Source: DASSSQ01 sp963839285
GTDB lineage: Bacteria; Actinomycetota; Thermoleophilia; Gaiellales; Gaiellaceae
Direction of reading: 5' to 3'
DNA: 64,000 nt
Assembly (NCBI GenBank): GCA_963839285.1
Contig: CAWIUN010000021.1
Span: forward strand, 309,966-373,965
Shown: positions 9,424 to 19,109 of the stretch, piece after piece
Position numbering within the stretch: position 1 is the stretch's first letter
Layout: every line of letters begins with the position of its first letter
Translations under genes and position numbers: made by a program
The notes under the pieces: generated by a model
What the model saw: the letters and a program-made list of their open reading frames with translations, nothing else
Told to the model about the DNA's origin: nothing
The model's database searches: none

Positions 9424-10768
9424 TGTCGGGCTCCGGTCACGCGACGGCTGCACCGCCGCCCGTGCCGGCGTCCGATGCGGGCGACGCCGGCCGCTGGCGC
9501 AGGCATGCGCTGGCGGTCGGCTTCCTCGCGCCCGCGGCCTTCTTCCTCGGGCTCTGGATCGTCTACCCGACGATCCGCACGATCATCCGGAGCTTCTTCG
9601 ACCGCTCCAACACGAACTTCGTCTGGTTCCACAACTACGCCCAGATCTTCCGCAGCGACATCCTGCTGACGGCGGTCGAGAACAACCTGATCTGGGTCGC
9701 CGTCGTGCCCGCGCTCGTGACCGCGATCGGCCTGATCTTCGCCGTCCTGACCGAACGGGTCGGCTGGGCGGTCGCCTTCAAGACCGCGGTCTTCATGCCG
9801 ATGGCGATCTCGGCCTTCGCGGCCGGCATCACCTGGCGCATCGTCTACATCCAGGACCCGAACCAGGGAGCGCTGAACGCGGCGGTCAAGTCGGTCAAGG
9901 ACGTCTTCGGCGAGCAGGGCGTGCTCTCCGGCGCCTCGCCGTCGACGAGCAGCCCTGAGCGGCACGCCGCAGGGCGGCCTGACCCTGGCCCAGTCGCTTC
10001 GGCCCGGCCAGGTCGCGCGGCTCGGCCTGACCGGCATCTCCACGAGCGACGTCCCGTCGAGCGCGAAGCAGGCGGTCGTGCCGCAGGCGGGGCCCGACCA
10101 GATCGCCGGCGTCGTCTGGCGCGACTTCAAGCCCGGCGGCGGCACGCCCGGCCAGGTCGAGCCGGAGGAGCTGGGCCTGCCCGGGGTGACGCTGCAGCTG
10201 CGCGACGCGAACGGCAAGACGCGTCGAGACGACGAAGAGCGGCGACGACGGCACCTTCGCCTTCGACGGGGTCTCGTCCGGCAGCTACAAGGTCGCGATC
10301 GGCGCGCAGACGTTCGCGCAGCCGTTCAAGGGCGTCTCCTGGCTCGGCCAGAGCCTGATCACGCCCTCGATCATCATCGCCTACATCTGGATCTGGGCCG
10401 GCTTCGCGATGGTCGTGATCGCCGCCGGGCTCTCGGCGATGCCGCGCGACGTGCTCGAGGCGGCGCGGACCGACGGCGCCTCCGAGTGGCAGGTCTTCCG
10501 GCGCGTGACCGTGCCGCTGCTGGCGCCGGTCCTCACCGTCGTCTTCGTGACGATGCTGATCAACGTGCTCAAGGTCTTCGACATCGTCATCTCGATCGCG
10601 CCCGGGTCGGTGCAGGACGACGCGAGCGTGCTCGCGCTCGCGATGTGGCGCGAGTCGTTCGCCGGCGCCAACAACTTCGGCGTCGGCTCGGCGATCGCCG
10701 TCTTCATCTTCCTGCTCGTGATCCCGATCCTGATGCTGAACGTCCGCCGCTTCCGGAGGGAGGTCTGA
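9423..10768 (+). CDS. Sugar ABC permease (MalF-like) with a periplasmic Ig/SdrB-like insert, two frameshifts
   Basis: A membrane subunit of the importer. Membrane helices at residues about 28-48, 80-105 and 115-140 are followed by a loop of roughly 120 residues and then the conserved permease core with the EAA motif DVLEAARTDGASEWQVFRRV. The loop, rebuilt across two single inserted bases near 9957 and 10220, contains AGVVWRDF and PGVTLQLRDANGKT, then a DDGTFAFDGVSSGSYKVAIG hairpin, which is the pattern of SdrD-B/Cna-B Ig-like domains. The total length is 3n+2, consistent with two insertions. E. coli MalF also has an Ig-like domain (P2) in the same loop, where it contacts the binding protein, so a similar docking role is my inference. 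Confidence 0.85.
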
Positions 10769-11659
10769 TGGCCGTCGTCGAGATCGACGCCCGCGGCACC
10801 CCCGTGGTCGAGGAGCGCGCCTCCGCCAAGGTGCTGCGCGCGGTCGGGAAGGCGCCGGTGCACCTGATCCTGCTCGCCGTCGGCCTGATCTGGCTCGTGC
10901 CGACGCTCGGCCTCTTCTTCACCTCGCTGCTCGCGCCCGAGGACTTCCAGGACAAGGGCTGGTGGCAGGTCTTCACGGACGCCGAGCAAGCTGACGTTCT
11001 CCAACTACGACGCGATCTTCTCGAACAGCGCGATCACGGACGCGCTCGTGACGACGATCATCGTCGCCGTCGGCGGCACCGTCCTGCCGATCATCGTCGC
11101 GTCGCTCGCCGGCTACGCCTTCGCCTGGCTCGACTTCCCCGGCCGCGACTGGTGGTTCATCCTCGTGATCGCGCTGCTCGTGGTGCCGCTGCAGATGGCG
11201 CTGATCCCGATGTTCCAGGTCTACACGAGCCTCGGGATCTTCGACACCAAGCTGGGGCTGATCCTCTTCCACACCGCGTTCGGGCTGCCGTTCGCGATCT
11301 TCCTGCTGCGCAACTTCTTCATCGGGATCCCGAAGGACATCCTCGAGTCGGCGCGGATCGACGGCGCGTCCGAGATCCGCATCTTCCTGCGCCTGATCCT
11401 GCCGCTCGGGCTGCCCGCGATCGCCTCGCTCGGGATCTTCCAGTTCCTCTGGACGTGGAACGACCTGCTCGTCGCGCTCGTCTTCGGGCGCTCGACGCAG
11501 CCGATCACGGTCGCGATCTTCTCGCAGATGCGCCAGTTCGGCGCCAACATCGAGCTGATCGCGCCGGCGACCTTCGTCTCGCTCGCGATCCCGCTGGTCG
11601 TCTTCTTCGCCTTCCAGCGCTACTTCGTGCAGGGGCTGCTCGCCGGCTCCGTGAAGTAG
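10768..11659 (+). CDS. Sugar ABC permease (MalG-like), one frameshift
   Basis: The second membrane subunit of the importer, starting with TGATG overlap on the first permease. It has about six helices and the EAA loop DILESARIDGASEIRIFLRL that docks on the ATPase. One base is inserted near 10990 (GAGCAAGCTG for GAGCAGCTG), so the N-terminal 75 residues and the remainder lie in different frames; the joined length is 3n+1. The C-terminus RYFVQGLLAGSVK is typical for MalG relatives. It is the last transporter gene; a flavoprotein follows after 2 bases. Confidence 0.92.
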
Positions 11660-11661
11660 GC

Positions 11662-12769
11662 GTGCCGAAAGAGGTTGCAATCGTCGGAGGCGGGTTGGCC
11701 GGCTTCGTCGCGTATGCAACCCTCGTGCATGGGGGGCTCGAGCCGGCGGACGTGACCGTCTTCGACGCGTCCGGGCCGGACCCGGCCGCGGTCTGGCGGG
11801 AGCGGGCGGCGGCGATCCGGCAGCGGCGGATGCGCTCCGAGAGCGACGGCCACTGCCTCCCCACCACGTTCCCGGGCCTCGCGGTGCGGGCGGCGCGGCG
11901 CTCCGGCTCGCCGCTGCCGCTCCTGCAGACGCTCTTCGACCGCTACCACCCGAGCGTCGCCGAGTTCCTCGAGCACGTCGAGGAGCTGCGCGCGCGGAGC
12001 GGCTGGGACGAGCGGGTGGTCGCGGCGACGGTCGAGGAGGTGCGTCCCGACGGCGAGGCCTTCGCGCTCGGCGGCGTGGGCGCCTTCCGGCACGTCCTGC
12101 TCGCCCCCGGGCACCCCGGCCTGAACCTGCCGGAGGAGCTCGCGGGCGACCCGCGCGTCGTGCACGCCTACGAGCCGCACGACTACGCCGACGACGTCGC
12201 CGTCGTCGGCGCCGGCATGGCCGCGGCGACCGAGTGGCTGAACGCGCTCGCCGCCGGCGCGCGGGTGACCTCGGTGCGGCGGCGCGACCCCGTCCGCCGG
12301 CCGCTGAACGTGCGCCGCTCGCTCTTCACGCGCCGCGGCCTCGCCTCGTTCCACGCAGACGGGGCCGGCGGAGCGCGCGACGCTGCTCGACCGGCTCTCG
12401 GAGCCGTCCTTCCCGCCGGGCCGCGCCTGGGACGTCGCGCTCGGGCGGGCCGAGGTCGAGGGGCGCTTCCGCGTCGCGGCGGCGCCGAACGGCGAGGCGC
12501 AGGTGATCTGCGCGACCGGCTTCCGGCGCGGCTACCGCCACGACGCGCTGCTGCGGCGGCTCGTCGACGAGCACGGCGCCCGCGCGGAAGGTCGCTGGCT
12601 CGTCCTCGACCCGGACTGCTCCGTGCCGGCGCTGAGCGACGAGCGGCGGACGCTGGCCGTCGCCGGCGCCCCGGCCCAGTGGGCCTATCCTGCGGCCGAC
12701 ACGCTCGTCGGCGCGAAGTACGCTGCCCGGGGGTTCCTGCGGAGGGTGGTCGCATGTCGTACACGCTGA
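11662..12769 (+). CDS. FAD/NAD(P)-binding flavoprotein oxidoreductase, frameshifted
   Basis: A two-dinucleotide-binding-domain enzyme. The N-terminal FAD loop is AIVGGGLAGFVAYA and a second Rossmann loop is VAVVGAGMAAATEWLNAL at about residue 180. A terminal ICATGFRRGY resembles the ATG motif of lysine/ornithine N-monooxygenase-like and thioredoxin-reductase-like proteins. One base is inserted near 12360, and the joined length is 3n+1. GTG start 2 bases after the MalG-like permease; its 3' end overlaps the next gene by 16 bases, so it is in the same transcript. Substrate unknown. Confidence 0.7.
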
Positions 12770-13933
12770 GAGGACGGATCGACTCGCGCCTGGCGGCGTC
12801 GCTCGGGCCGGCGCTCGCCGCGGCGGCGCTCTCGCTCGTCCTCCACCGCTGGTGGCCGCTCGAGCTGGCCGGCCTGATGCTGGCGGTCGGGGTCGCGCTC
12901 GACCTCGTCGCCTACGACCGGCTGCTCGACTACCAGCCCGGCTGGGCGGCGCTGCCGCTCGGCGCGCTCGAGCTCGGGGTCGTCACCGCGCTCGCGTACG
13001 GCCTCGGGCTCGGGGCCCCGCTCGCCTCGGCGATCGCGTTCTTCGCGGGCGCCTGGCTGCTCGCGCAGGTGCTCGGCCACGCCGTCTACCCGCTGCTGCG
13101 GCTCTCCTACGGCGACGACGGCGGCGAGCTCGGGCGCCCGGGAGCATCGGCGGCGGCCGGCGCTGGCGGCGCTCTTCCTCGCCGCGGGCGGCGTCGCCTG
13201 GGCGACGAAGCCGCCCGTCGTGACGCTGAAGGCGGGCGTCCACCAGGGGCCGCTCGTGCTCGACCGGGAGCAGACGCTCGTCGGCGAGGACGGCGCCGTC
13301 GTGCGCGGCGGCATCGTCGTCAAGGCGCACGGCGTCACCGTCCGCAACGTCACCGTCGTCGGCGGCCGCGACGGGATCGACGTGCAGAACGCGAGCCGGG
13401 TCGTCCTCGACCGCGTCCGCGTCGTCGGCGCGGCGATGGACGGCATCCACGCCCGCCAGAGCCAGGTGCACGTGCGCGACTGCACGGTGGTGACGCGGGC
13501 GCCGCACGGCCAGGGCATCGACATCTCGTTCTCGATGCACCGGCACATGAGCATGGTCGAGCGCTGCGACGTCTCCGGCGGCCAGGAGGGGATCGTCACC
13601 CACTCCTCGATGGCGACGGTCGAGGACAACACGGTCCGCGGCACCTCGATGCGCGGGATCGCGATCACCGAGATGTCGATGGGCGAGGCGAACCGCAACC
13701 ACGTCTCGGACGCGCGCGGGATCGGGATCTACTGCGGCGACTCGTCCGAGTGCGGCTTCGCGGACAACGTCGTCGTCGGCGTCCGCCCCGACCCGTCGAC
13801 CGACGACGAGCTGCGGCACGGCGTCGGGATCGAGGCGCTCTTCCACGCGGTCGCCGAGCTCGAGGGCAACGTCGTCGTCGACACGCCGATCTCGACGCTC
13901 GCCTGGGACGGCTCGCGGTTCGAGTGGCGCTGA
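12754..13933 (+). CDS. Membrane protein with a Met/His-rich right-handed beta-helix domain, frameshifted
   Basis: About four membrane helices (residues 12-120) are followed, after one inserted base near 13140, by a fifth hydrophobic segment and then a right-handed parallel beta-helix. The helix has repeating coils of the type VTVRNVTVVGGRDGIDVQNA, as in NosD/pectate-lyase-like proteins. The middle coils are rich in Met and His (SFSMHRHMSM, HSSMATVED, EMSMGE), which is suggestive of metal or copper handling, though this is only a composition argument. The total length is 3n+1. The ATG at 12754 lies inside the end of the flavoprotein gene, so the two are coupled. Confidence 0.6.
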
Positions 13934-13945
13934 GGCGTCCGCGCG

Positions 13946-14224
13946 CTAGGCCTCTGCGGCCTTCTTCGGCTCGGCCGGCTTCTCGGAGCCGCCGCCGCCG
14001 CCGTCCGACGAGGACGACTCCTTGGCCGCGTCGCGCTTGCGCGAGCCCTTGCCGTAGTCGGTCGAGTAGAAGCCCGAGCCCTTGAAATGCACCGCGACCG
14101 GATGCAGGACGCGCACGAGCGGCGTGCCGCCGCACTCGGGGCAGGCCTCGGGGCCGGGCTCCGTCATGCCGTGGATCTCCTCGATCAGGTGACCGTTCGG
14201 GCACTTGTACTCGTAGATCGGCAC
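13946..14224 (-). CDS. FmdB-type small zinc-ribbon protein
   Basis: A 92-residue protein starting MPIYEYKCPNGHLIEEIHGM with a later CPECGGTPLVRVLHP, the FmdB regulatory-protein pattern. The first knuckle has only one Cys (C-P-N-G-H) where most family members have CxxC, so His may act as ligand. An amphipathic, Ser/Gly/Lys-rich tail ends the protein. It is convergent with the beta-helix gene and divergent from the glycosyltransferase. The role is undefined; some relatives are linked to formamidase regulation. Confidence 0.85.
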   Translation of the reverse strand: MPIYEYKCPNGHLIEEIHGMTEPGPEACPECGGTPLVRVLHPVAVHFKGSGFYSTDYGKGSRKRDAAKESSSSDGGGGGSEKPAEPKKAAEA

Positions 14225-14268
14225 GACCGGCGAAGGCTAGCATCGAGCCGCGGAGCGGCGACCCAGCC

Positions 14269-15907
14269 TTGACCCAGACGACACGACCAGCACCGGAACG
14301 GCCGGCCGCCCCGCGGCGGCTGCCGCGCGCCCTGCCGCGGCGCGCCGGCGCCGCGCGACCTCTCGCCGCGCCTCTTCGCCGCCGGCGTCGCCGCCTGCAC
14401 GGTCGCGGTCGCCGTCTTCCTCGCCTACGCGGTCACCGCCTGGCCGCCGCACGAGGACGAGACGCTGGCGCTCTTCGCCGGCCGCGGCTCGCTCGGCGAC
14501 CTCTACGACACGGTCTTCGCCCGCGGCGGCGCCCCGCTCCACTTCACGCTCGCCTGGGTCGTCGCGCACCTCGGCCTCGGGCTCTACGGGCTGCGGGCGC
14601 TGTCGGCGGTCTTCGCCGTCGCGAGCGTGCCGGTCGTCGCGTGGCTCGGCGTCCGGCTCGTCGGCCGGCTGCCGACGCTGATCGCGACGGTGCTCCTCTC
14701 CGCCAGCTGGACGCTGCTCTTCCACGGCGTCTACGCGCGGATGTACAGCCTCTTCCTGGTCACGAGCGCGCTCTCGTACCTGGCGCTCCTGCGCGCGATC
14801 GAGCGGGGCGGCCGCCGCGACTGGGCCTGGTGGGTGCTCGCGATCCTCGCGACCGCCGCGACGCACACCTACGGCGCGATCGTGCTCGTCTCGCAGGGCC
14901 TCTACTACCTCGCGATGCGGGCGCCCGTGCGGCGCGCGCTCGTGCCGGTCGCCCTCGTCGCCGCCGTCGGCATCCCGCTCTGGTACTCGGACATCGTCCT
15001 CGCCGGGCGCTACGACGTCGGCGTCGGCGGCGGCGGCTCGAAGCTGAGCGGGCCGGGAGACGTGTTCCGCTACTTCTTCCACGTCGCGGGCAACTTCACG
15101 GCCGGCTGGGCCTGGGCCGTCTGGCTCGTGCTCGTCGGGGTCGCCGTCGGGGCCTGGCGGCTGGCGCGGGTCCGGCGGCGGACGGCGCTGCTCGCGGGCT
15201 GCGTCTTCCTGACGCCGGTCGCCGTCTTCCTGGCGGCGAAGGTCGGCAGCTCCGCCTCGCCGGAGACCCGGCACATGATCTTCGCGCTGCCGTTCTTCCT
15301 GCTCCTGCTCGCGGTCGGGATCCTGCACAGCTTCCGGCCGCCGCTGCTCGTCCTGCTCGCCGTCGGGGCGCTCGTCTGGGGCGAGGTCGCGTGGGGCATG
15401 CAGCGCAACCCGGAGCTGTACAGGGCGGAGTGGCCGTACCGCGAGGCGGCGAGGAACGCGGGCTCTGCCTGGCTCGCGCAGGTGATGCGGCCGGACGACG
15501 TGCTGCTCGGCTACGACCCGCTCTTCCTCGGCGCCTGGGAGCAGGGCGGCGACGTCTCGCGGACGGTCGTGCCGCGCGCCGACACGAAGCTGGCGCTCGA
15601 GGTGCTGCGCGGGGTGCAGAAGCCGCTCGGGCGCGCCTACTTCGTCTTCGACGCGAGCGACAACAACAACTGGCGGCGCCGGCTCTACGTGCCCGCGATC
15701 GTGCCGCCCGGCGGCGGCTTCGAGGCGCACGCGTTCGGGCCGTTCCTCGTCCTGCGGACGACCGGGCCGACGCGGACCGCGCGCGGCTTCCTCGAGCGCG
15801 CCGTGCAGGCGGAGCTGCTCGGCAAGGACATCTACGCCGGCGACGCGGACGTCAACTACGTGACGGTCGCGCAGGCGCTGCACGCCGTCGAGGAGGCCGG
15901 CGGCTAG
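14269..15907 (+). CDS. GT-C (family 39-like) integral membrane glycosyltransferase, N-terminal frameshift
   Basis: A multi-pass transferase predicted to use a polyprenyl-phosphate sugar outside the membrane. The first loop carries HEDETLALFAGRGSLGDLY, with the acidic residues conserved in GT-C enzymes. About ten helices follow, then a soluble tail (residues about 410-545). The body from about 14345 on is in one frame. The basic N-terminus from TTG 14269 is in another, and a single inserted base near 14335-14345 joins them; the total length of 3n+1 supports this start. It is monocistronic and convergent with a small minus-strand gene (4-base overlap). Confidence 0.75.
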
Positions 15908-16101
15908 CGCCGCTCGCGCTCCTCCTGCTCGAGCGTCTCCTCGAAGCAGGGCGCGTCCTCGAAGGCGGCGAGGCCGGCCGGGGTGTCCCGCCGGCGGCCG
16001 TGCGGGCGCAGGCGCCGGGCGGCCGCGATCGCCGCCGAGGCACCGACGAGGCCGCCGATCACGAAGGAGCGCAGACGGCCCGAGCGGCGTTCCTCGTCCA
16101 T
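15904..16101 (-). CDS. Small single-helix membrane protein of unknown function
   Basis: A 65-residue product (MDEERRSGRLRSFVIGGLVG...). It has a charged N-terminus, one hydrophobic helix at about residues 13-27 (FVIGGLVGASAAIAA) and an acidic C-terminal tail. The reading frame is compact between two neighbouring genes and overlaps the glycosyltransferase stop by 4 bases. I do not recognise the family. Confidence 0.6.
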   Translation of the reverse strand: MDEERRSGRLRSFVIGGLVGASAAIAAARRLRPHGRRRDTPAGLAAFEDAPCFEETLEQEERERR

Positions 16102-16118
16102 GCGAGGATCGTAGACGC

Positions 16119-16925
16119 ATGGCGGTGATCTGCACCCTCGGGGACGCCGTCCTCGACGTCGTCGTCCGGCTCGACGAGCCGCTCCAGACGGGCGACGACG
16201 TCACGGCCGCGACCCGCACCGGCGCCGGCGGCCAGGCGGCCAACGTCGCGGCGTGGGCGGCCGCGCTCGGAGCCGAGGCGCGCTGCATCTGCAAGCGCGG
16301 CGACGATCCGGCGGGAACGCTGCTCTCGGGCGAGCTCGAGCGGCTCGGCGTCCGCCTCTGCGGGCCCGTCGCGCCGGGACGGACGGGCGTCGTCGTCTCG
16401 CTGGTCGCGGGCGGCGGCGAGCGCTCGATGGCCTCCGACCGCGGGGTCGCGCGCGACCTGCGCCCCGAGGAGGTCGAGCCGGCCTTCCTCGAGGGCGCGG
16501 GCTGGCTGCACCTCTCCGGCTACGCGCTCGTCGTCGAGCCGGCGGGACGGGCCGCCGAGCACGCGGCCGGGCTGGCGCGCGCGGCGGGCGCCCGCGTCTC
16601 GGTCGACCTCTCGTCGTGGACGGTGATCCGCGACTTCGGGCCCGCGCGGCTGCGCGAGCGCCTCGCCCGGGTGGCGCCGGACGTCGTCTTCGCGACCGAG
16701 GCCGAGCGCGAGACCCTCGGCGCTTGTGACATATCGTCACTTTGTCTGAAGCGCGGCGCCGAGGGAATCGTCGTCGACGGCACCGCGTACCCGGCCCTGC
16801 CGGCCGAGGCGGTCGACGCGACCGGAGCCGGCGACGCGCTCGCGGCGGGCTTCCTGCTCGGCGGCCCCGAGCTCGGCCTCGCCGCCGCGGCCCGCTGCGT
16901 CGCTCGGCTAGGGTCGATGCCGTGA
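16119..16925 (+). CDS. psuK: PfkB-family kinase, probable pseudouridine kinase
   Basis: A ribokinase-fold kinase of 268 residues. It has GDAVLDVVVRLDEPLQTGDD, the substrate-binding GAGGQAANVAAWAAALGA and the catalytic motif DATGAGDALAAGF near the C-terminus. Its stop overlaps the start of psuG as GTGA, and this pairing is the main reason for calling it pseudouridine kinase: PsuK phosphorylates pseudouridine and PsuG splits the product to uracil and ribose-5-phosphate. An odd patch of rare codons (TGT GAC ATA TCG TCA CTT TGT) at residues about 203-209 interrupts an otherwise GC-rich gene. Confidence 0.82.
   Translation: MAVICTLGDAVLDVVVRLDEPLQTGDDVTAATRTGAGGQAANVAAWAAALGAEARCICKRGDDPAGTLLSGELERLGVRLCGPVAPGRTGVVVSLVAGGGERSMASDRGVARDLRPEEVEPAFLEGAGWLHLSGYALVVEPAGRAAEHAAGLARAAGARVSVDLSSWTVIRDFGPARLRERLARVAPDVVFATEAERETLGACDISSLCLKRGAEGIVVDGTAYPALPAEAVDATGAGDALAAGFLLGGPELGLAAAARCVARLGSMP
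16726..16740. repeat. Perfect inverted repeat GTGAC-N5-GTCAC inside psuK
   Basis: A 5-bp perfect palindrome with an AT-rich 5-base centre (ATATC) sits within the coding region in a patch of rare codons. The arms resemble CRP-type half sites, but the spacing is one base longer than the CRP consensus. It lies about 195 bases upstream of the psuG start. Confidence 0.35.
16909..16914 (+). promoter_or_regulatory. Possible internal -10 box TAGGGT before psuG
   Basis: TAGGGT is 7 bases from the psuG GTG and there is no Shine-Dalgarno sequence. The spacing matches other leaderless-type boxes in the window, so psuG could also be transcribed on its own. It lies within the psuK coding sequence. Confidence 0.35.
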
Positions 16926-17806
16926 TCCGGGTCGCAGACGAGGTCGGGGACGCGCTCGCGTCCGGACGCGGCGTCGTCGCGCTCGAGACGACGCTCGTCG
17001 CGCACGGCTTCCCGGCGCCCGAGGGCGTCGAGGTCGGGCTCGCGTCCGAGCAGGCCGTCCGCGACGCCGGCTCGGTGCCGGCGACGATCGGCGTCCTCGA
17101 CGGCGAGGTCCGGGTCGGGCTGAGCCGCGAGGAGCTCGAGCGCTACACGCCCGACGCGCGCAAGCTCGGCCCGCGCGACCTCGGCGTCGCGGTCGCGCAG
17201 CGCGCGCTCGGCGCCACCACCGTCGGCGGCACGCTCGCGGTCGCGCACGCCGTCGGGATCCGCTTCCTCGGCACCGGCGGGCTCGGCGGCGTCCACCGCG
17301 GCTTCCCGCACCCGCCGGACGTCTCCGCCGACCTCGGCCTGCTGGCGCGGACGCCCGCGCTCGTCGCCTCCTCCGGCGTCAAGTCGCTGCTCGACGTGCC
17401 CGCGACGGCCGAGCTGCTCGAGACGCTCGGCGTGCCCGTCCTCGGCTTCGGCGTCGACACGCTGCCGCTCTTCTACGCCGCCGCCGGCGGCCCGCCGGTC
17501 TCGGCGCGGATCGAGACCGAGCAGGAGGCCGCCGCGGCCGCGCGCGCCCACTGGGAGCTCGGCGGCGCCGGGCTGCTCGTCGGCCGGCCGCCGGACGAGA
17601 GCCTCGACGTCGAGGAGCTGATCCGGGCGGCGCTGCTGCGGGCCGAGGAGCAGGGCGTGCGCGGCGGCGAGGTGACGCCGTTCGTGCTCTCGTTCCTGCA
17701 CGAGGCGAGCGGCGGCGAGACCCAGCGCGTCAACCGCGACCTGATCGTCGCCAACGCGGGGCTCGCGGGCCGGATCGCGGCCGCCTTCGCGGCAGCCGCG
17801 GACTGA
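16922..17806 (+). CDS. psuG: Pseudouridine-5'-phosphate glycosidase
   Basis: Cleaves pseudouridine 5'-phosphate to uracil and ribose 5-phosphate. The 294 residues show VVALETTLVAHGFPAPEGVE at the N-terminus, PATIGVLDGEVRVGL, TTVGGTLAVAHAVGIRFLGTGG, DLGLLARTPALVASSGVKS and GFGVDTLPLFYA, all strongly conserved in PsuG (IndA-like) proteins. The C-terminus has VTPFVLSFLHEASGGETQRVN. Full length. GTG start overlaps the psuK stop. Confidence 0.96.
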   Translation: MIRVADEVGDALASGRGVVALETTLVAHGFPAPEGVEVGLASEQAVRDAGSVPATIGVLDGEVRVGLSREELERYTPDARKLGPRDLGVAVAQRALGATTVGGTLAVAHAVGIRFLGTGGLGGVHRGFPHPPDVSADLGLLARTPALVASSGVKSLLDVPATAELLETLGVPVLGFGVDTLPLFYAAAGGPPVSARIETEQEAAAAARAHWELGGAGLLVGRPPDESLDVEELIRAALLRAEEQGVRGGEVTPFVLSFLHEASGGETQRVNRDLIVANAGLAGRIAAAFAAAAD

Positions 17807-17817
17807 GGAGGCTCGCC

Positions 17818-18029
17818 GTGCCCGCCCCCTCGCGAGCGTCGTCGAGGAGCTCGCGGAGATCGCACACGAGCGCGGAGCCCGGCTCGGCGTCGCGGTCGAG
17901 CTCGTCTGCGTCGACGCCCCGGGCGTCCTTCGAGGCGACGCGGCGGGCCACGCGCGCGGCGAGGAGGGCGTCGCCGTCTTCCGCGAGCACGAGCTCGAGG
18001 TCGCCGCCGGCAACCGCCCGCCGGGCTAG
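17818..18029 (+). CDS. Small protein of unknown function, probably frameshifted
   Basis: GAGGAGG lies 5-7 bases before a GTG at 17818. A coding-like frame from about 17829 to the TAG at 18027-18029 gives ASVVEELAEIAHERGARLGV and continues for about 45 more residues of normal composition. Start and body are not in the same frame (length 3n+2), so one or two indels lie between 17820 and 17830 in a run of C. The overlap with the convergent aminopeptidase stop is only 4 bases. No family recognised. Confidence 0.45.
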
Positions 18030-19109
18030 AGACCTCGGATCAGCCAGCGGCCGTCCGCCTGGACGACCTCGCCGTCGCACTCGATCCGCGTGCCCTCCAT
18101 GCGCAGGTCCTTGACGAGGTCCCAGTGGATCGCGCTCTCGTTCGTGCCGCCGTTCGACGGGTAGGCCTTGCCGACGGCGCAGTGGACGGTGCCGTCGATC
18201 TTCTCGTCGAAGCCGACGTTCTTCGTGAACGCCTGGATGCCGGGGTTGCAGCCGATCCCGAACTCGCCGAGCCGGCGCGCCCCCTCGTCGGTGTCGAGCG
18301 TCGCCAGCAGGAAGTCCTCGCCTCCGGTCGCCGAGGCGTCGACGACGCGGCCGCCCTCGAAGCGGAGCCGGGCACCCGTCACCTCGCGGCCGAAGTAGAC
18401 GGCCGGGAACTCGGCGAACGTGACGACGCCCTCGGTCTCGTGCTCGTGCGGGGCGTAGAAGACCTCGCCGCCCGGCATGTTGATGTGCCCGTCCTCGACC
18501 GCCCCCTCGCGCCCCGCGAGCGAGAGCCGCAGGTCGGTCTCGGCGCCGACGACGCGCACCTCGTCGGCGGCGTCGAAGCGGTCGGCGATCCGGCGCATCC
18601 GCTCGCCCTCCGCCTGCCAGTCGCGCAGGCAGGCGCCGAGCACGAACTCCTCGAACTGCCGCAGGCTCATGCCCGCGTCCTGGGCGCTCGCCGCGGTCGG
18701 GTACTCCGCGATCGTCCAGGGCACCTCCATCGCCATCGTGCGCCGGCGCAGCGGCGCGCTCGCCTGCTCGAGCAGCGCCTTCCGGTCGGACGGCAGGTCG
18801 GCCCCGTCGCGGGTGTTCTCGGGCGCGAAGATCGTCACGAACGCGTCGCAGCTCTCCCAGAGCGCCCAGCTGCGCCGGGCTCACCTCGCCGAGCAGGTCG
18901 AGCGGCGCCGCGAGCGCCCAGGGGCCGCCGAGGTACTCGAACAGGAGAGCCAGGTGGACGTAGGCGCCGCGGCGGCCGATCTCGGCCTGCAGCGCGTCGA
19001 CGAGCGGCCGCGCCAGCGGCGTGCTGCGCACGTGCACCGTCCAGCCGGGCTGCACCCCGATGCAGTGGTCGCAGATCAGCTCCGCGTACTCGCGGATCCG
19101 CGCGTCCAT
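18026..19109 (-). CDS. M29-family (AmpS-like) aminopeptidase, copy 1, frameshifted
   Basis: A cytosolic metallo-aminopeptidase. Motifs include TIFAPENTRDG, FEGGRVVDASATGGEDFLLA, TDEGARRLGEFGIGCNPGI, IDGTVHCAVGKAYP and NESAIHWDLVKDLR with its HxD motif, as in thermophilic aminopeptidases T/AmpS. One base is inserted near 18845, splitting the N-terminal 95 residues from the rest; the joined length is 3n+1. The ATG start overlaps the stop of the upstream paralogue as TGATG. Homologues are about 360 residues, so this is full length. Confidence 0.88.

Noticed and set aside
9900..10340. Programmed frameshifting in the permease gene
   Set aside because: No slippery heptamer is present at either shift, and identical single insertions occur in unrelated genes, which favours sequence error.
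16725..16741. CRP-type site TGTGA-N6-TCACA in psuK
   Set aside because: The half sites are separated by 7, not 6, bases and the site lies inside a coding region, so I record it only as an inverted repeat.
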